A stretch of 64,000 nucleotides of DNA from an uncultured Rhodospirillales bacterium (GCA_902761715.1 CACWLK010000012.1:20899-84898), one strand, 5' to 3'; numbered from the stretch's first letter, positions 25,184 to 34,726 are shown. Numbers and translations: made by a program. Notes: a model not told the origin generated them from the sequence alone.

Positions 25184-26125
25184 ATGTCACGAGCATATGG
25201 CTGGAATGCCAAATTACTTATTGCTGAAGAAAGCACCTACGGCACTCTTTCTTCGGGACCTTATACCCAAGTGCCGTTTGCATCAAGCGCAATTGACAGC
25301 GAACAAGGGTTGATTTCTTCAAACGTTTTGGGACTTGGCCGCGACCCGACCACTCCGTTCCAAGATGTGATCAATGTTGAAGGTGACCTGGCTGTTCCGG
25401 TTGACCTTAGGAACATCGGAATTTGGCTGAAAGCTGTCTTTGGCACACCAACAACATCTGTAGAAAATAGTGTTTATACCCACACATATGAGAGCGGAAA
25501 GACCTCTTTGCCGAGCTATTCTTTGGAATTAGGCTTGGCTGAAGTTCCGGAATATATCCGTTTCCTGGGAGCGCGAGCAAACTCTATCGCTTTTAACTTC
25601 GCCCGTTCAGGTGAAGCTCAGGCTACAGTTTCGTTAATGGCCCAAAGTGAAACAGCCGCGAATACATCAATATCCGTTGCCCCTGTGGTAAAAAACTACA
25701 CACGCTTTTCACAGTTCCAAGGCTTTATTAAATCAGGCGGACAAACATTGGCCAATGTGACCAGTGCTTCGGTTACCTACTCAAATAACCTTGAAAAGAT
25801 TGAGACGATCCGAAGCGATGGTAAAGTAGAAGCCATTGACCTTGGGGTCGCTTCCTTGTCCGGTTCGATCGCAGTCCGTTATGGTGACAATACTCTGATG
25901 GACAAGGCGCGTGCCGGTATTCCTGTGGACTTAGAGCTTGGTTATCAGCTCTCTGAAAGCCAAAAACTGGTCATCACATGTCATGAAGTCTATTTGCCTA
26001 AACCGAAACGTTCTATTTCGGGTCCGGGCGGCATTGAGTGCTCTTATGATTTCCAAGGCGCAAAGAATGCAAGTCTTGGCAAAATGGTAACCGTTCAATT
26101 GATTAACGATGTGGAGGAATACTAA
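25184..26125 (+). CDS. major tail tube protein
   Basis: A 313-aa protein beginning MSRAYGWNAKLLIAEESTYGT, with LGLGRDPTTPFQDVINVEGDLAVPVDLRNIGIWLKAVFG, the hallmark of phage tail tube subunits. The C-terminal half contains a second beta-rich domain. A strong AAAGGAG ribosome site is present. The adjacent chaperone genes follow with a 1-nt overlap. Confidence 0.9.
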   Translation: MSRAYGWNAKLLIAEESTYGTLSSGPYTQVPFASSAIDSEQGLISSNVLGLGRDPTTPFQDVINVEGDLAVPVDLRNIGIWLKAVFGTPTTSVENSVYTHTYESGKTSLPSYSLELGLAEVPEYIRFLGARANSIAFNFARSGEAQATVSLMAQSETAANTSISVAPVVKNYTRFSQFQGFIKSGGQTLANVTSASVTYSNNLEKIETIRSDGKVEAIDLGVASLSGSIAVRYGDNTLMDKARAGIPVDLELGYQLSESQKLVITCHEVYLPKPKRSISGPGGIECSYDFQGAKNASLGKMVTVQLINDVEEY

Positions 26126-26661
26126 TGTTAAAGTTAAAGTTTAAGAACGAGCCTTATTGGCTGGACTTGGGAATGGGTGTCAGGGTCAAAGTAAAACCCT
26201 GTACATCTTCGGTCTTTTATGAGGCAAAAGCCTTTATGAATTCAAAGGTTGCCGAGGTCGCAAAACGCTTAAAAGACGTGCGCGAAAACGGAGCCAAAGA
26301 TAAAGATTTGCCTGATTTAGAGGACATTACAAAACGTGAGGCCTATGCAGATCAACAATTGATTTTAGGTCTTGCGCTGGCGGGCATTATTGAATGGGAC
26401 GGCATTTTAGAAGCCGAAACAGATGAAAAAGCACCACTGACACCGGTCAAAATCGAGGAACTCTTCACGAACTTTTGGAGTATTGCCGAAACATTCAGAC
26501 AGCAGTATTGCGGCATTCAAGAAATACTTGAGGCCGAAAAAAACGCATATACGCCCGAGCAAAATGGCACTTCGGCTCCGGGCGGAACTACTGCCAAGGG
26601 TGCGGCGAAGAAGGAATCAACTGTCCCCTCTACAGATGCCGATACGTCGAAACAGCCTTAA
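26125..26661 (+). CDS. tail assembly chaperone, gpG-like (0-frame product)
   Basis: A 178-aa soluble helical protein that would coat the tape measure during tail assembly. The 0-frame product ends in a disordered T/A/K/P-rich tail. At 26538-26544 the sequence A AAA AAC lies in the correct phase for -1 slippage, so part of the ribosomes would continue into the downstream frame (see the 26125-26846 entry). It sits between tube and tape-measure genes, as lambda G/GT does. Confidence 0.87.
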   Translation: MLKLKFKNEPYWLDLGMGVRVKVKPCTSSVFYEAKAFMNSKVAEVAKRLKDVRENGAKDKDLPDLEDITKREAYADQQLILGLALAGIIEWDGILEAETDEKAPLTPVKIEELFTNFWSIAETFRQQYCGIQEILEAEKNAYTPEQNGTSAPGGTTAKGAAKKESTVPSTDADTSKQP

Positions 26662-26846
26662 ACACCGTAGAAGGACATCAGGCTTGGGAGGTTTTATTAA
26701 AACTTTCCGAGCCTGACCTTGGGGTTGCGCTGACGGTGGCTGAGAATTTGGGATTAAAAAGTGAAATCATGACGGAGTTATTGTCTGTTGGCATACAAGG
26801 TATAAAGGCAGGAATGAATGATGAAGTAAAATTATTTAATTCATAA
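26125..26846 (+). CDS. tail assembly chaperone GT fusion by -1 frameshift
   Basis: Same start as gpG, with a predicted -1 shift on the heptamer A AAA AAC (26538-26544; 0-frame codons GAA AAA AAC). The -1 frame is open from 26532 to a TAA at 26844-26846 and adds about 100 residues. These include a Cys-rich patch (YCQGCGEE...CPLYRC) and a helical domain with LLKLSEPDLGVALTVAENLG. This stretch has no start codon of its own near the overlap, so frameshifting is the natural way to express it, as in lambda G/T. Confidence 0.8.
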
Positions 26847-26916
26847 ATATTCCTTGACTTTTTATGTATTTTTTTGCAATTTTTACTGTGGCTCTTTTTT
26901 AAGAAAGGACATATTA

Positions 26917-27525
26917 ATGCATGAAAATTATAATAATTTGATTAAAAAAGAAGAAATAAAATTTAGCAACAATATTGAAAAATGGCACAAAAGGCACGAA
27001 TGTTGGAGTGAAGTTCAAAATTTAATTCAAAAAGAATTTAAGAAATTTGAGAAGTTAATAAACTCATCGACAATTCAAAAAATAAACAAACTATATTCGC
27101 TAAAAACCGATCTAACTGTTCAATTATCTTTTGGTCAACTACCAGTTGGTAAAACATTAAATTCTAAAAAAGAAATAGAGATGGAAAAAGGATCAGCAAT
27201 AGTTTACTCAAAAGGTATAGACGGAAAAATATGTTGTTTGATATATAACTGTTATTCCAATCAAATGACTCCTTGCAAGAAGTGGTTTATATATAAGATT
27301 TATTCCGACCCTTCTAAAATTTCTGAAAAAGAAATATATAAAGCATTAGAAGTTTTTCTTATGTGCACTAGGAATTCTTCTTGCACTCAAGAGATTTCAT
27401 TTTTTGAAAAGATTAAATACTGGTACCACTCATCTTTTTATGATTGGTTTCTAAATATTTTTTCTTCCAAGACGTGTACTGCTATAGCAGAAAAAATATT
27501 TGAGATACTCTCTATAAAAAAATAG
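26917..27525 (+). CDS. AT-rich moron of unknown function
   Basis: A 202-aa Lys/Ile-rich, Cys-containing protein, with the start at 26917 chosen by AAAGGA; the longer frame from 26854 lies in the promoter area. Base composition (about 28% GC) is far below the surrounding tail genes. A TTGACT hexamer upstream (26854) and a strong terminator after it make an independent unit between chaperone and tape measure. No family recognised; a lysogeny-expressed function is inferred. Confidence 0.65.
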   Translation: MHENYNNLIKKEEIKFSNNIEKWHKRHECWSEVQNLIQKEFKKFEKLINSSTIQKINKLYSLKTDLTVQLSFGQLPVGKTLNSKKEIEMEKGSAIVYSKGIDGKICCLIYNCYSNQMTPCKKWFIYKIYSDPSKISEKEIYKALEVFLMCTRNSSCTQEISFFEKIKYWYHSSFYDWFLNIFSSKTCTAIAEKIFEILSIKK

Positions 27526-27551
27526 TGGACCACTAAAGTAATTAAATTATG

Positions 27552-27582
27552 CACCTCAACCGTTTGGTTGGGGTGTTTTTTT
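27552..27582 (+). terminator. Rho-independent terminator after moron
   Basis: CACCtCAACC...GGTTGgGGTG followed by seven T residues. It would shield the tape-measure gene from moron transcription, and read-through of late transcripts must pass it. Confidence 0.87.
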
Positions 27583-27595
27583 ATGGAAAAAACGA

Positions 27596-30241
27596 ATGAA
27601 TACAGCGAAAAAACTTTCAATCAGACTTGAAGCGGTGGGCGGCGACAAGGTCCGGCAAGAGTTCAAAAACATTGGCTCAGACGGACAGAAAGCCTTTCAG
27701 CGGATAACTCAGGTCATCACACCGGCAAACGATAACTTAAAGGTCTTGGACAACACAGCCAAGGCCTTTAATAATACCCTCAAACAGGCGGCATCGTTGG
27801 CCGGAGCATACCTCGGGTTGCGTGGGCTGACATCAGCATTCAAAGGAATTGTGCAGACAAACAAAGAGTTTGAAAGCCTGATCGGGTCATTAAAAACAGT
27901 GACCGGCTCGGCCAAAGGTGCTCAAGAAGCCTTTTCAATGATCGAAAAGTTTGCGCTGGACACGCCGTATCAACTGGAAGAGATTATTGAGGCTTTTACC
28001 CGGTTAAAGGCGTTGGGTCTTGATGCCACATCTGAGGCCTTAACCTCATACGGAAATACCGCCTCGGCCTTTGGTAAAAACATCTTGGATTTTGCAAGTG
28101 CCGTCTCTTCAGCGGTAATGCTGAACTTTAAGTCACTGAGAACCTTTGGTATTCAAACTCAGGTCGAGGGCGATAAAGTCCGGTTCACGTTTCAAGGGAT
28201 AACGACCACCGTTGGCAAAAGTGCGCAAGAAATTGAGGCCTATCTTAAATCTATCGGCCTTGTGAACTTTGGTGGCGCGATGAAGGAACAGATGGACACG
28301 ATGGGTGGTGCGATGTCCAACATCGAAGATGCTATCAGTAAATTGGTCCGCTCAGTTGGTGAAAACGGTCTGAATAAAGCCTTAAAAGATACATTTTCGC
28401 AGTTTAACGAGTTGCTTGACAGCTCTGATGGTGCGGCAAATGCCATTGGCCAAACCTTGGCAACCGCTGTAAACATAGCAAGTAAAGCGTTCTTTACATT
28501 GGCCAAATACATTGAACCGATCATCACACTCTTAACAGTCCGGTTGGGTGCAAGCCTGATCACAAAAGGAATTGACCTGTTAAAGGCAAGCGTTTATGCG
28601 CTGAATGTTGCGTTAATGGGGACCGGAACAGCCGGAGCCTCTGCCACACTCGGTCTTAAAATGATGTGGCAAGTTTCCAAGGTGGCCGCAGTTCAGATGT
28701 ACGCAACAGCGGTGGCGGCAAAGGTTCTTGCCGGTGCAGTCGGACTTTTGAAAGGCATTATGGCTCTGCTTGGTGGCCCGGCCGGGCTTGTCATGTTGGT
28801 TGTTTATGGCCTGTATAAGTTAATAGACAGTCATAACGTGGCAAAACGAGCGGCTAAGGATCACGCTGACACCCTAGCAAAACTTAAGGAACAGATGGCC
28901 GAAACGGTCAAGGAAACAACTAACCTTGTGAATGCACAGACCAAAAATCAAGCCATTGCCGAATGGTCATATAAGCTAAAGGTGGCCGAAAAGAACATCA
29001 AGGATTTGGAAGAAGAGCTGAAGGACACCGGAGGTATTTCGTTTTTTCAACGCCATGCCCCGAACATGTTCCTGAAAGAATACCAAATTTTTGCAAATGA
29101 CTTGGCCGAGATCCTTTCGGAATCAAAGTATAATTTAGAGGAATACCAAAAGGAAGTTTGGCGGTTGGCCGCCGAATATCCGGACTTTGCACCACAGGCC
29201 AAGGAAATCCAAGAAAAGTTCCTGCTCTTAAAGGCGGCAAGGATTGATGCACAAAAGGCTCGTGATGAGTTAAAATATATTGAGAACCCGGAACTGAGGC
29301 CAAAAGAAGAAAAACAGGAAGTCATAAAACCGCCTGTTCTGCCAAAAACTGACACATCAGCTTACGAAAAGACCATTGAGGACATCAAACAAAAGGCCTT
29401 TGAATTGCAGGATCCTTATGATCAGGCCATGCAAAAAGCGGCCAAATGGCGTGATGATGCGCTTAAAAACCTGGATAAAACCAAGGCCGGTTATGAAGAT
29501 TTCAAAAATGATGTGAACCGAGTTTATGATGATATGGTCAAAAAAGCCGGTGAAGCCGCTCTTCAAAGTTCAAAGGACTGGAAAGACGGCGTAACCCGAG
29601 GAATGAAAAGCGTTTATGAAGATGCCTCGGATATGGCTTCAATGACCGAAAACATGGTCAAGAACTCTTTCAAATCAATGGAAGATACGCTGACAAACTT
29701 CGTCATGACCGGTAAAGCGAACTTTGGAGACTTTGTTAACTCAGTTGTCGAAGGAATGGTCCGAATGGCCATGCAGTACGCTGTGATCAAGCCGATCATG
29801 GGCGGTGTCATGGGTTATTTTGGCATTCCGACAGCGCATACAGGAGGTGTCATTGGTACGGATACTTTATCTACTAAGGCTGTTAGTCCAAGTGTTTTTG
29901 AAAATGCTCCCCGTTTTCATACCGGGGGTTTGGTCGGTGGCGAGATCCCGATTATCGCGAAAAAAGGCGAAACGGTATTCACGCCGGGACAGATGAAGGC
30001 ACTGGGCGCAGAGTTAAATTCAAAACCGCCGGTTTACGTCAATGTAAATGTGGTCAATAAGGCCTCAGGCACAAGGACAACGGCAAACCCGACACGAGAC
30101 ATGAACGGTAATGTCAATCTGGACATCATCGTTGAGCAGATCGAGGGTGCAATTGGTAAAAACATCAGTAAAGGTGAAGGTTTATCGCCGATCCTTGAAC
30201 AAAGGTATGCGTTAAACCCGGCCTATGGGAGTTATAGATGA
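27596..30241 (+). CDS. tail tape measure protein
   Basis: An 881-aa, mainly helical protein. The N-terminal 'phage tail tape-measure' domain spans about 70-290 (GLTSAFKGIVQTNKEFESLIGSLKTVTGS and EKFALDTPYQLEEIIEAFTRLKALGL). Hydrophobic segments at about 300-420 would form the channel-forming part, followed by coiled-coil. The C-terminus contains MTGKANFGDFVNSVVEGMVRMAMQYAVIKPI, conserved in lambda-family tape measures. Its length predicts a tail of roughly 130 nm, using about 1.5 angstrom per residue. Confidence 0.92.
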   Translation: MNTAKKLSIRLEAVGGDKVRQEFKNIGSDGQKAFQRITQVITPANDNLKVLDNTAKAFNNTLKQAASLAGAYLGLRGLTSAFKGIVQTNKEFESLIGSLKTVTGSAKGAQEAFSMIEKFALDTPYQLEEIIEAFTRLKALGLDATSEALTSYGNTASAFGKNILDFASAVSSAVMLNFKSLRTFGIQTQVEGDKVRFTFQGITTTVGKSAQEIEAYLKSIGLVNFGGAMKEQMDTMGGAMSNIEDAISKLVRSVGENGLNKALKDTFSQFNELLDSSDGAANAIGQTLATAVNIASKAFFTLAKYIEPIITLLTVRLGASLITKGIDLLKASVYALNVALMGTGTAGASATLGLKMMWQVSKVAAVQMYATAVAAKVLAGAVGLLKGIMALLGGPAGLVMLVVYGLYKLIDSHNVAKRAAKDHADTLAKLKEQMAETVKETTNLVNAQTKNQAIAEWSYKLKVAEKNIKDLEEELKDTGGISFFQRHAPNMFLKEYQIFANDLAEILSESKYNLEEYQKEVWRLAAEYPDFAPQAKEIQEKFLLLKAARIDAQKARDELKYIENPELRPKEEKQEVIKPPVLPKTDTSAYEKTIEDIKQKAFELQDPYDQAMQKAAKWRDDALKNLDKTKAGYEDFKNDVNRVYDDMVKKAGEAALQSSKDWKDGVTRGMKSVYEDASDMASMTENMVKNSFKSMEDTLTNFVMTGKANFGDFVNSVVEGMVRMAMQYAVIKPIMGGVMGYFGIPTAHTGGVIGTDTLSTKAVSPSVFENAPRFHTGGLVGGEIPIIAKKGETVFTPGQMKALGAELNSKPPVYVNVNVVNKASGTRTTANPTRDMNGNVNLDIIVEQIEGAIGKNISKGEGLSPILEQRYALNPAYGSYR

Positions 30242-30720
30242 CAGTAATTTTTCCGGAAAAACTACCTTATCCGACCACAGAGGGTTATGCAATCAAACCC
30301 GGTGAAGCAATTGTGCGAACCGATATGGAGGCAGGACCGGCAAGGCAAAGGCGGCGTTACGAACAAACGCCGTCTAAAATTTCTGTGCGCTGGGTGATGA
30401 ACCGAGAACAATTCTCGCTCTTTGAAGCCTGGTACAAATACTACGCAAAAGAAGGTGCTGAATGGTTTGTTGTTACACTTTTGGGCGGCCTCGGGTTATT
30501 AAAACAAGAAGCCAGGTTTACTCAACAGTTCGAAGCAAAACTTATGAATGGATACCTCTGGGAAATCACATCGGAACTTGAAGTGCGTGATCGACCGACA
30601 CTTTCGGACGGTGCGTTGGCAATTTTACTAGAAAATGACTTTGATAGGCTTTCAACTGCGGTTAATCATCTGCACTATTTCGTTCATACGGAATGCCCGC
30701 AATATATTGAGGATTTATAA
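30238..30720 (+). CDS. minor tail protein (distal tail)
   Basis: A 160-aa protein overlapping the tape-measure stop by 4 nt. ISVRWVMNREQFSLFEAWYKYYAKEGAEWFVVTLLGG and GYLWEITSELEVRDRP resemble the family of phage minor tail proteins encoded just after the tape measure (gpM-position). It probably contributes to the tail-tip hub. Confidence 0.72.
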   Translation: MTVIFPEKLPYPTTEGYAIKPGEAIVRTDMEAGPARQRRRYEQTPSKISVRWVMNREQFSLFEAWYKYYAKEGAEWFVVTLLGGLGLLKQEARFTQQFEAKLMNGYLWEITSELEVRDRPTLSDGALAILLENDFDRLSTAVNHLHYFVHTECPQYIEDL

Positions 30721-30722
30721 AA

Positions 30723-31532
30723 ATGGCAAATATGGAAGAAAGATTACAAGCTGTTGTTTCGCAGGCTGAAACAGACGGCGCAAAATGGCATACAATAATT
30801 CATGGTAATAATACAACAACTGTCCCTACAGAAAACGGCAATGTTCCAACTGTGGCCAAACAAATGAAAGATGTGCATGATGAGGTTGTTAATGGCGTTA
30901 TTGATTATATGACCGAGTGTCAGACGGCGCGTGATGTTGCCATTCAAACAAAAAATGAAACAATCGCTGTTAAAAACGAAACTAACACAATTAAAGGTGA
31001 TGTCACTACGCTGAGGAATGAGACCGAAAGTCTTAAAAATCAGTCGCAAACGGTATTTAATAATATCGCAACAGCAACAAACTCGGCTGTTCAGACCGTT
31101 CAGATTGAGGGAGCGACCCAGGTTACGAATGTCCAAAGTGCGGTGGCAGAACAAGTGGCCGAAGCAACCAGTCAGGCAAATCGTGCTGAACAAGCAACTT
31201 CGACAAAGGTAAATACTGATTTATCAAACATTACTAAGGACACTATTTTTACTAAGATGTTTACGAAATATGTAAGCGGCAAAACATGGTACAGAGTTTG
31301 GCCGGACGGTTGGATTGAGCAAGGTGGCGAAGTTAGTGCATCGGGTCAAATTACCGTTACATTTCCAAAGGCGTTCTCAAATACAAATTACACAGTTGTA
31401 GCCACAAGTATTGGAACAAACGGTGAAATTTACGCGCAATGCATACAGCGTACTTCGGCATCACAAATGACCATTTATAATCGCGGTGGCAGTGCAAGTC
31501 TTGCAAAGTCCTGGTATGCGTGCGGTTACTAG
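30723..31532 (+). CDS. tail fibre paralogue 1
   Basis: A 269-aa protein. Residues 1-150 form a conserved anchor (MEERLQAVVSQAETDGAKWHTIIHG...TTVPTENGNVPTVAKQ) followed by a long heptad-like T/N/Q/A-rich helix. The C-terminal ~85 residues (TWYRVWPDGWIEQGGEV...TVTFPKAFSNTNYTV...YACGY) match gp53-like receptor-binding tips of tail fibres. The next two genes share the anchor but have different tips. This is a variable host-recognition protein. Confidence 0.8.
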   Translation: MANMEERLQAVVSQAETDGAKWHTIIHGNNTTTVPTENGNVPTVAKQMKDVHDEVVNGVIDYMTECQTARDVAIQTKNETIAVKNETNTIKGDVTTLRNETESLKNQSQTVFNNIATATNSAVQTVQIEGATQVTNVQSAVAEQVAEATSQANRAEQATSTKVNTDLSNITKDTIFTKMFTKYVSGKTWYRVWPDGWIEQGGEVSASGQITVTFPKAFSNTNYTVVATSIGTNGEIYAQCIQRTSASQMTIYNRGGSASLAKSWYACGY

Positions 31533-31544
31533 GAGATACTTCAA

Positions 31545-32351
31545 ATGAACATGGAAGAAAGATTGCAGGCTGTTGTTTCTCAGGCTGAAATGGACGGCGT
31601 TAAATGGCATACAATAATTCATGGTAATAATACAACAACTGTACCGACCGAAAACGGGAATGTTCCTACGGTAGCCAAGCAATTGAAAGATGTGCACGAT
31701 GAAGTTGTAAATGGTGTTGTAGATTATTTGGCCGAGTGCAGAAACGCTCGTGATGTTACAATCCAAACAAAGGCCGATACACTTGCTATTAAAGAGCAAA
31801 CAAATGGATTAAAATCTGATGTTATAGGGTTAAAGAATGATACAGAGGCCTTAAAAAATCAGTCTCAAACCATTTTTAACAGCATTTCGACCGCTACAAC
31901 AAACTCTATTAGCACTATTCGAGCGGAAGGTACAACCCAAGTGACCAATGTGCAAAATGCTGTAGCTGAACAAGTAGCTGAGGCTACAAGTCAAGCAAAC
32001 CGAGCTGAAGCCGCAACAAGTTCGAAAGCAAACTTGGATTTTTCAAATATTGCACCTACTGCGGCGGCCAAAACAGGAATTATCGGTTGGATTGCCCCGG
32101 ATTGGTCCCGGCGACAAGTCCTTTCTCTTAATACAGATGTGACTATTACGAAGTATGGGTGGGTTATTATGCGAAATGTTGTCTATAACAGTTCACTTTT
32201 GGGTTACATAAACGGCTATGAAGTATTCCACCAATACGGAAACTACGGACACTGGGAAGAATATAACAGTTTTTCATTCCTGGTCAGTCCGGGCGATGTT
32301 GTAAAACTAACAGGCGGAGAATTAACCTTTATGCCTTGCAAAGGAGTATAA
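31545..32351 (+). CDS. tail fibre paralogue 2
   Basis: A 268-aa protein with an N-terminal ~150 residues closely similar to paralogue 1 at both protein and DNA level, then an unrelated C-terminal domain of ~95 residues (GWIAPDWSRRQVLSLNTDVTITKYGWVIMRNVVYN...). The last part could be a different receptor-binding or baseplate module. It lies 12 nt after paralogue 1. Confidence 0.77.
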   Translation: MNMEERLQAVVSQAEMDGVKWHTIIHGNNTTTVPTENGNVPTVAKQLKDVHDEVVNGVVDYLAECRNARDVTIQTKADTLAIKEQTNGLKSDVIGLKNDTEALKNQSQTIFNSISTATTNSISTIRAEGTTQVTNVQNAVAEQVAEATSQANRAEAATSSKANLDFSNIAPTAAAKTGIIGWIAPDWSRRQVLSLNTDVTITKYGWVIMRNVVYNSSLLGYINGYEVFHQYGNYGHWEEYNSFSFLVSPGDVVKLTGGELTFMPCKGV

Positions 32352-32352
32352 T

Positions 32353-33771
32353 ATGCCAAATTTAGAAGAAAGATTGCAGGCTGTTGTTTCTCAATCGGAA
32401 ACCGACAGTTCAAAGTGGCACACAATAGTTCATGGGGATGATACAACAACTGTACCGACCGAAAATGGAAATGTGCCGTCTGTCGCAAAACAGCTAAAGG
32501 ACGTGCGGGCCGAAATAATAAACGGTCTAGAGGATTATGTCGGTGACTGTCGCCAGGCAAAGGCTGACACATTGCAAATAAAATCCGAAACACAAATTAT
32601 TAAAAATGAAACCAATACTTTAAAAGGGCAAACAAAAACTCTTAGAGATGAAGCGGAAACATTTAAGGATCTGTCGCAAACAACATACAACAGTATTGCT
32701 AGTGCAACGGCCGCCTCAATATCACAGGTTCAGTCGGAAGGAGCTGTTCAGGTTGCACTTGCCACAGCCCAAGCAGAAAGAGCTTTAGCCTATGCACAAA
32801 ATGCGGCTCCGACACCGCTCGGCACAAAGCTGACAGTCCCAGCAAGTTCAAAAGTTCCAGACGGATATGAGCCGGTTTGGTATAAAAACACGATAACAAG
32901 AGCTCGTTACCCGGACTTTTTTACTCAACTGGTAGATACAAATAGCCTAGTTTTGGTTGATGAGGAAACCTATGATAGCCAAGTAGCAACATATGGGATG
33001 TGCGCCAGTTATGTAAAAGTCGATAATAATACACTTATTTTGCCATTGTTGGTAAACTTTGCACGTGGCGGCACCCTGAATCAATTAGGAAATGTCGAGT
33101 TAGACCAGTTCCAAGGTCACTGGCATGAAATGGTCTATCGTCAAGATGCAACATCGTCCGGATATAGATCTGACATTTTTGGGACGGATGGTTTTACAGC
33201 GAGTGGCTATTCCAATACCGGTGGTACCGATGAATGGATGCAACGTCTTGGTAATCGTACAAGTGATGCCCTTTGTGCAATCACTCCAATAACAGATTAT
33301 TCAAACGGTACACCGCGAACTGGTTCAGAAACACGCCCCAAAGCATATTATGAGCTGACATACATTAAATGCGCTGATGTTACGCGTACGCTTACTGTTG
33401 AAGAAACATCAGAACTTAGAAATTTAGTTATTCTTTTGCAACAAAAACTCGAAGAAGCTGAGAATAGAATAGTTTGCTCAAAAACTCCTACGACATGGGT
33501 TGAAAAAGATACTAAGACAGGCCTGATAAAACAGGGTGGAAAAGTTACGATTGCAACAAGCGGAACAGTTACATTCCCTGAGCCTTTTCCAAATACTGCC
33601 ATCAGTGTTATCGTAACCCCGAGTGAAGTACCGACAAATTCGACGAGTGACAACAATTATGTGGCCTGCGCAGTAAGTGTCACTAAATCTACTTTTATAA
33701 TAAAATATTACGATTCTGATAACACCAGCGGGCGAACTGGCGTTATTTCATGGTCAGCAGTTGGATATTGA
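32353..33771 (+). CDS. tail fibre paralogue 3 with collar-type domain
   Basis: A 472-aa protein. The shared anchor (1-~150) is followed by a tail-collar-like domain around 165-345 (VPASSKVPDGYEPVWYKNTITRARYPDFFTQLVDTN... LVNFARGG). A helical linker comes next, and finally a tip similar to paralogue 1 (KTGLIKQGGKVTI...TVTFPEPFPNT...SWSAVGY). It combines parts present in the two smaller copies and is probably the main receptor-binding fibre. Confidence 0.8.
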   Translation: MPNLEERLQAVVSQSETDSSKWHTIVHGDDTTTVPTENGNVPSVAKQLKDVRAEIINGLEDYVGDCRQAKADTLQIKSETQIIKNETNTLKGQTKTLRDEAETFKDLSQTTYNSIASATAASISQVQSEGAVQVALATAQAERALAYAQNAAPTPLGTKLTVPASSKVPDGYEPVWYKNTITRARYPDFFTQLVDTNSLVLVDEETYDSQVATYGMCASYVKVDNNTLILPLLVNFARGGTLNQLGNVELDQFQGHWHEMVYRQDATSSGYRSDIFGTDGFTASGYSNTGGTDEWMQRLGNRTSDALCAITPITDYSNGTPRTGSETRPKAYYELTYIKCADVTRTLTVEETSELRNLVILLQQKLEEAENRIVCSKTPTTWVEKDTKTGLIKQGGKVTIATSGTVTFPEPFPNTAISVIVTPSEVPTNSTSDNNYVACAVSVTKSTFIIKYYDSDNTSGRTGVISWSAVGY

Positions 33772-33782
33772 AAGGAGAAACA

Positions 33783-34325
33783 ATGACCGATAACACGCTT
33801 TCAGAAGCACTAAAGGAAGCCTATGCTTCGGCTCCGAGTGATGTGATTTTGCTCCATACCTTGGAACTTCGGCATCCATCTTTTGTTGATGAACAAGGAA
33901 ATCAGACCGCTATTCGCGTAGTCCGAGATCACGTCAGTCATATATGTACGCTTGAAAACTCGGCTCCGCTTAATCCGGGAGAAGCTGTGGAGTTTGTTGC
34001 CATGGCCTTTGATTTGGAATTGCCACCGGTCAACAACACGCCGACACCTGAGATTTCGGTCACGATCGACAACGTTTCAACTGAGATGATCACTTATCTT
34101 GATCGAGCGATTGAAACACAAGACATGATTGAGCTGACATACCGCCCATATCTGTCTGACGACCTGACAACGCCACAGATGGATCCGCCGATAACCTTGG
34201 TTATTACTGATATTCATGTGGACTGCTATAAAATAACTGCTACGGCCCGTATGATGGACATCGGAAATAAGTCGTTTCCGAGTGAAAACTATACCGTTAA
34301 AAACTATCCGGGATTAACACGATGA
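33783..34325 (+). CDS. DUF1833 minor tail protein
   Basis: A 180-aa protein starting MTDNTLSEALKEAYASAPSDVILLHTLELRHPSF, the DUF1833 signature; these correspond to minor tail proteins near the tail-tip hub (gpL-like position). The start at 33783 follows AAAGGAG, which is better than the upstream extension to 33750. It overlaps the NlpC/P60 gene by 4 nt. Confidence 0.83.
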   Translation: MTDNTLSEALKEAYASAPSDVILLHTLELRHPSFVDEQGNQTAIRVVRDHVSHICTLENSAPLNPGEAVEFVAMAFDLELPPVNNTPTPEISVTIDNVSTEMITYLDRAIETQDMIELTYRPYLSDDLTTPQMDPPITLVITDIHVDCYKITATARMMDIGNKSFPSENYTVKNYPGLTR

Positions 34326-34726
34326 CACATTTTGCTTGTAAATATATAGGCTTGCCCTGGGTTGCCGGTGCGCAAGGCCCTGATGAATTTGACTGTTGGG
34401 GAATGGTGCGCTGGATCCTGAAGCACGAATACGGCATAGATGTGCCGGCAGTCAATGTTAATCCGAATAATCTCCGGAGCGTTTTGATCGCATTCAAAAA
34501 GGATCCTGCTTTCCGAGCGTTTAATGAAGTTGAGAAACCGCAAGACGGTGATGTTGTTCTGCTTCGGCAGTCAAAACATCCGGTTCATGCCGGCTTATGG
34601 TTAGATGCTGACGGCGGTGGTGTTTTACATTGTTGCCGCGATGCCGGAGTTATATTTCAAGACTTACCATCAATGCGCCTGTGCGGGTGGCAAATAGATA
34701 GCTATTATCGAGTAAAAGGAAAATAA
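34322..34726 (+). CDS. NlpC/P60-type tail protease, gpK-like
   Basis: A 134-aa cysteine peptidase fold. Catalytic Cys lies in DEFDCWGMV (about residue 25) and the partner His in HAGLWLD (about 82). Lambda gpK-type proteins are tail-tip components thought to cut peptidoglycan during entry. It directly precedes the gpJ homologue, with no gap. Confidence 0.87.
   Translation: MTHFACKYIGLPWVAGAQGPDEFDCWGMVRWILKHEYGIDVPAVNVNPNNLRSVLIAFKKDPAFRAFNEVEKPQDGDVVLLRQSKHPVHAGLWLDADGGGVLHCCRDAGVIFQDLPSMRLCGWQIDSYYRVKGK

Noticed and set aside
26483..26716. A separate gene in the +1 frame over the tail chaperone end
   Set aside because: It is Arg/Lys-rich and shaped by frame-shadowing; the -1 frame with the slippery heptamer is the better explanation.
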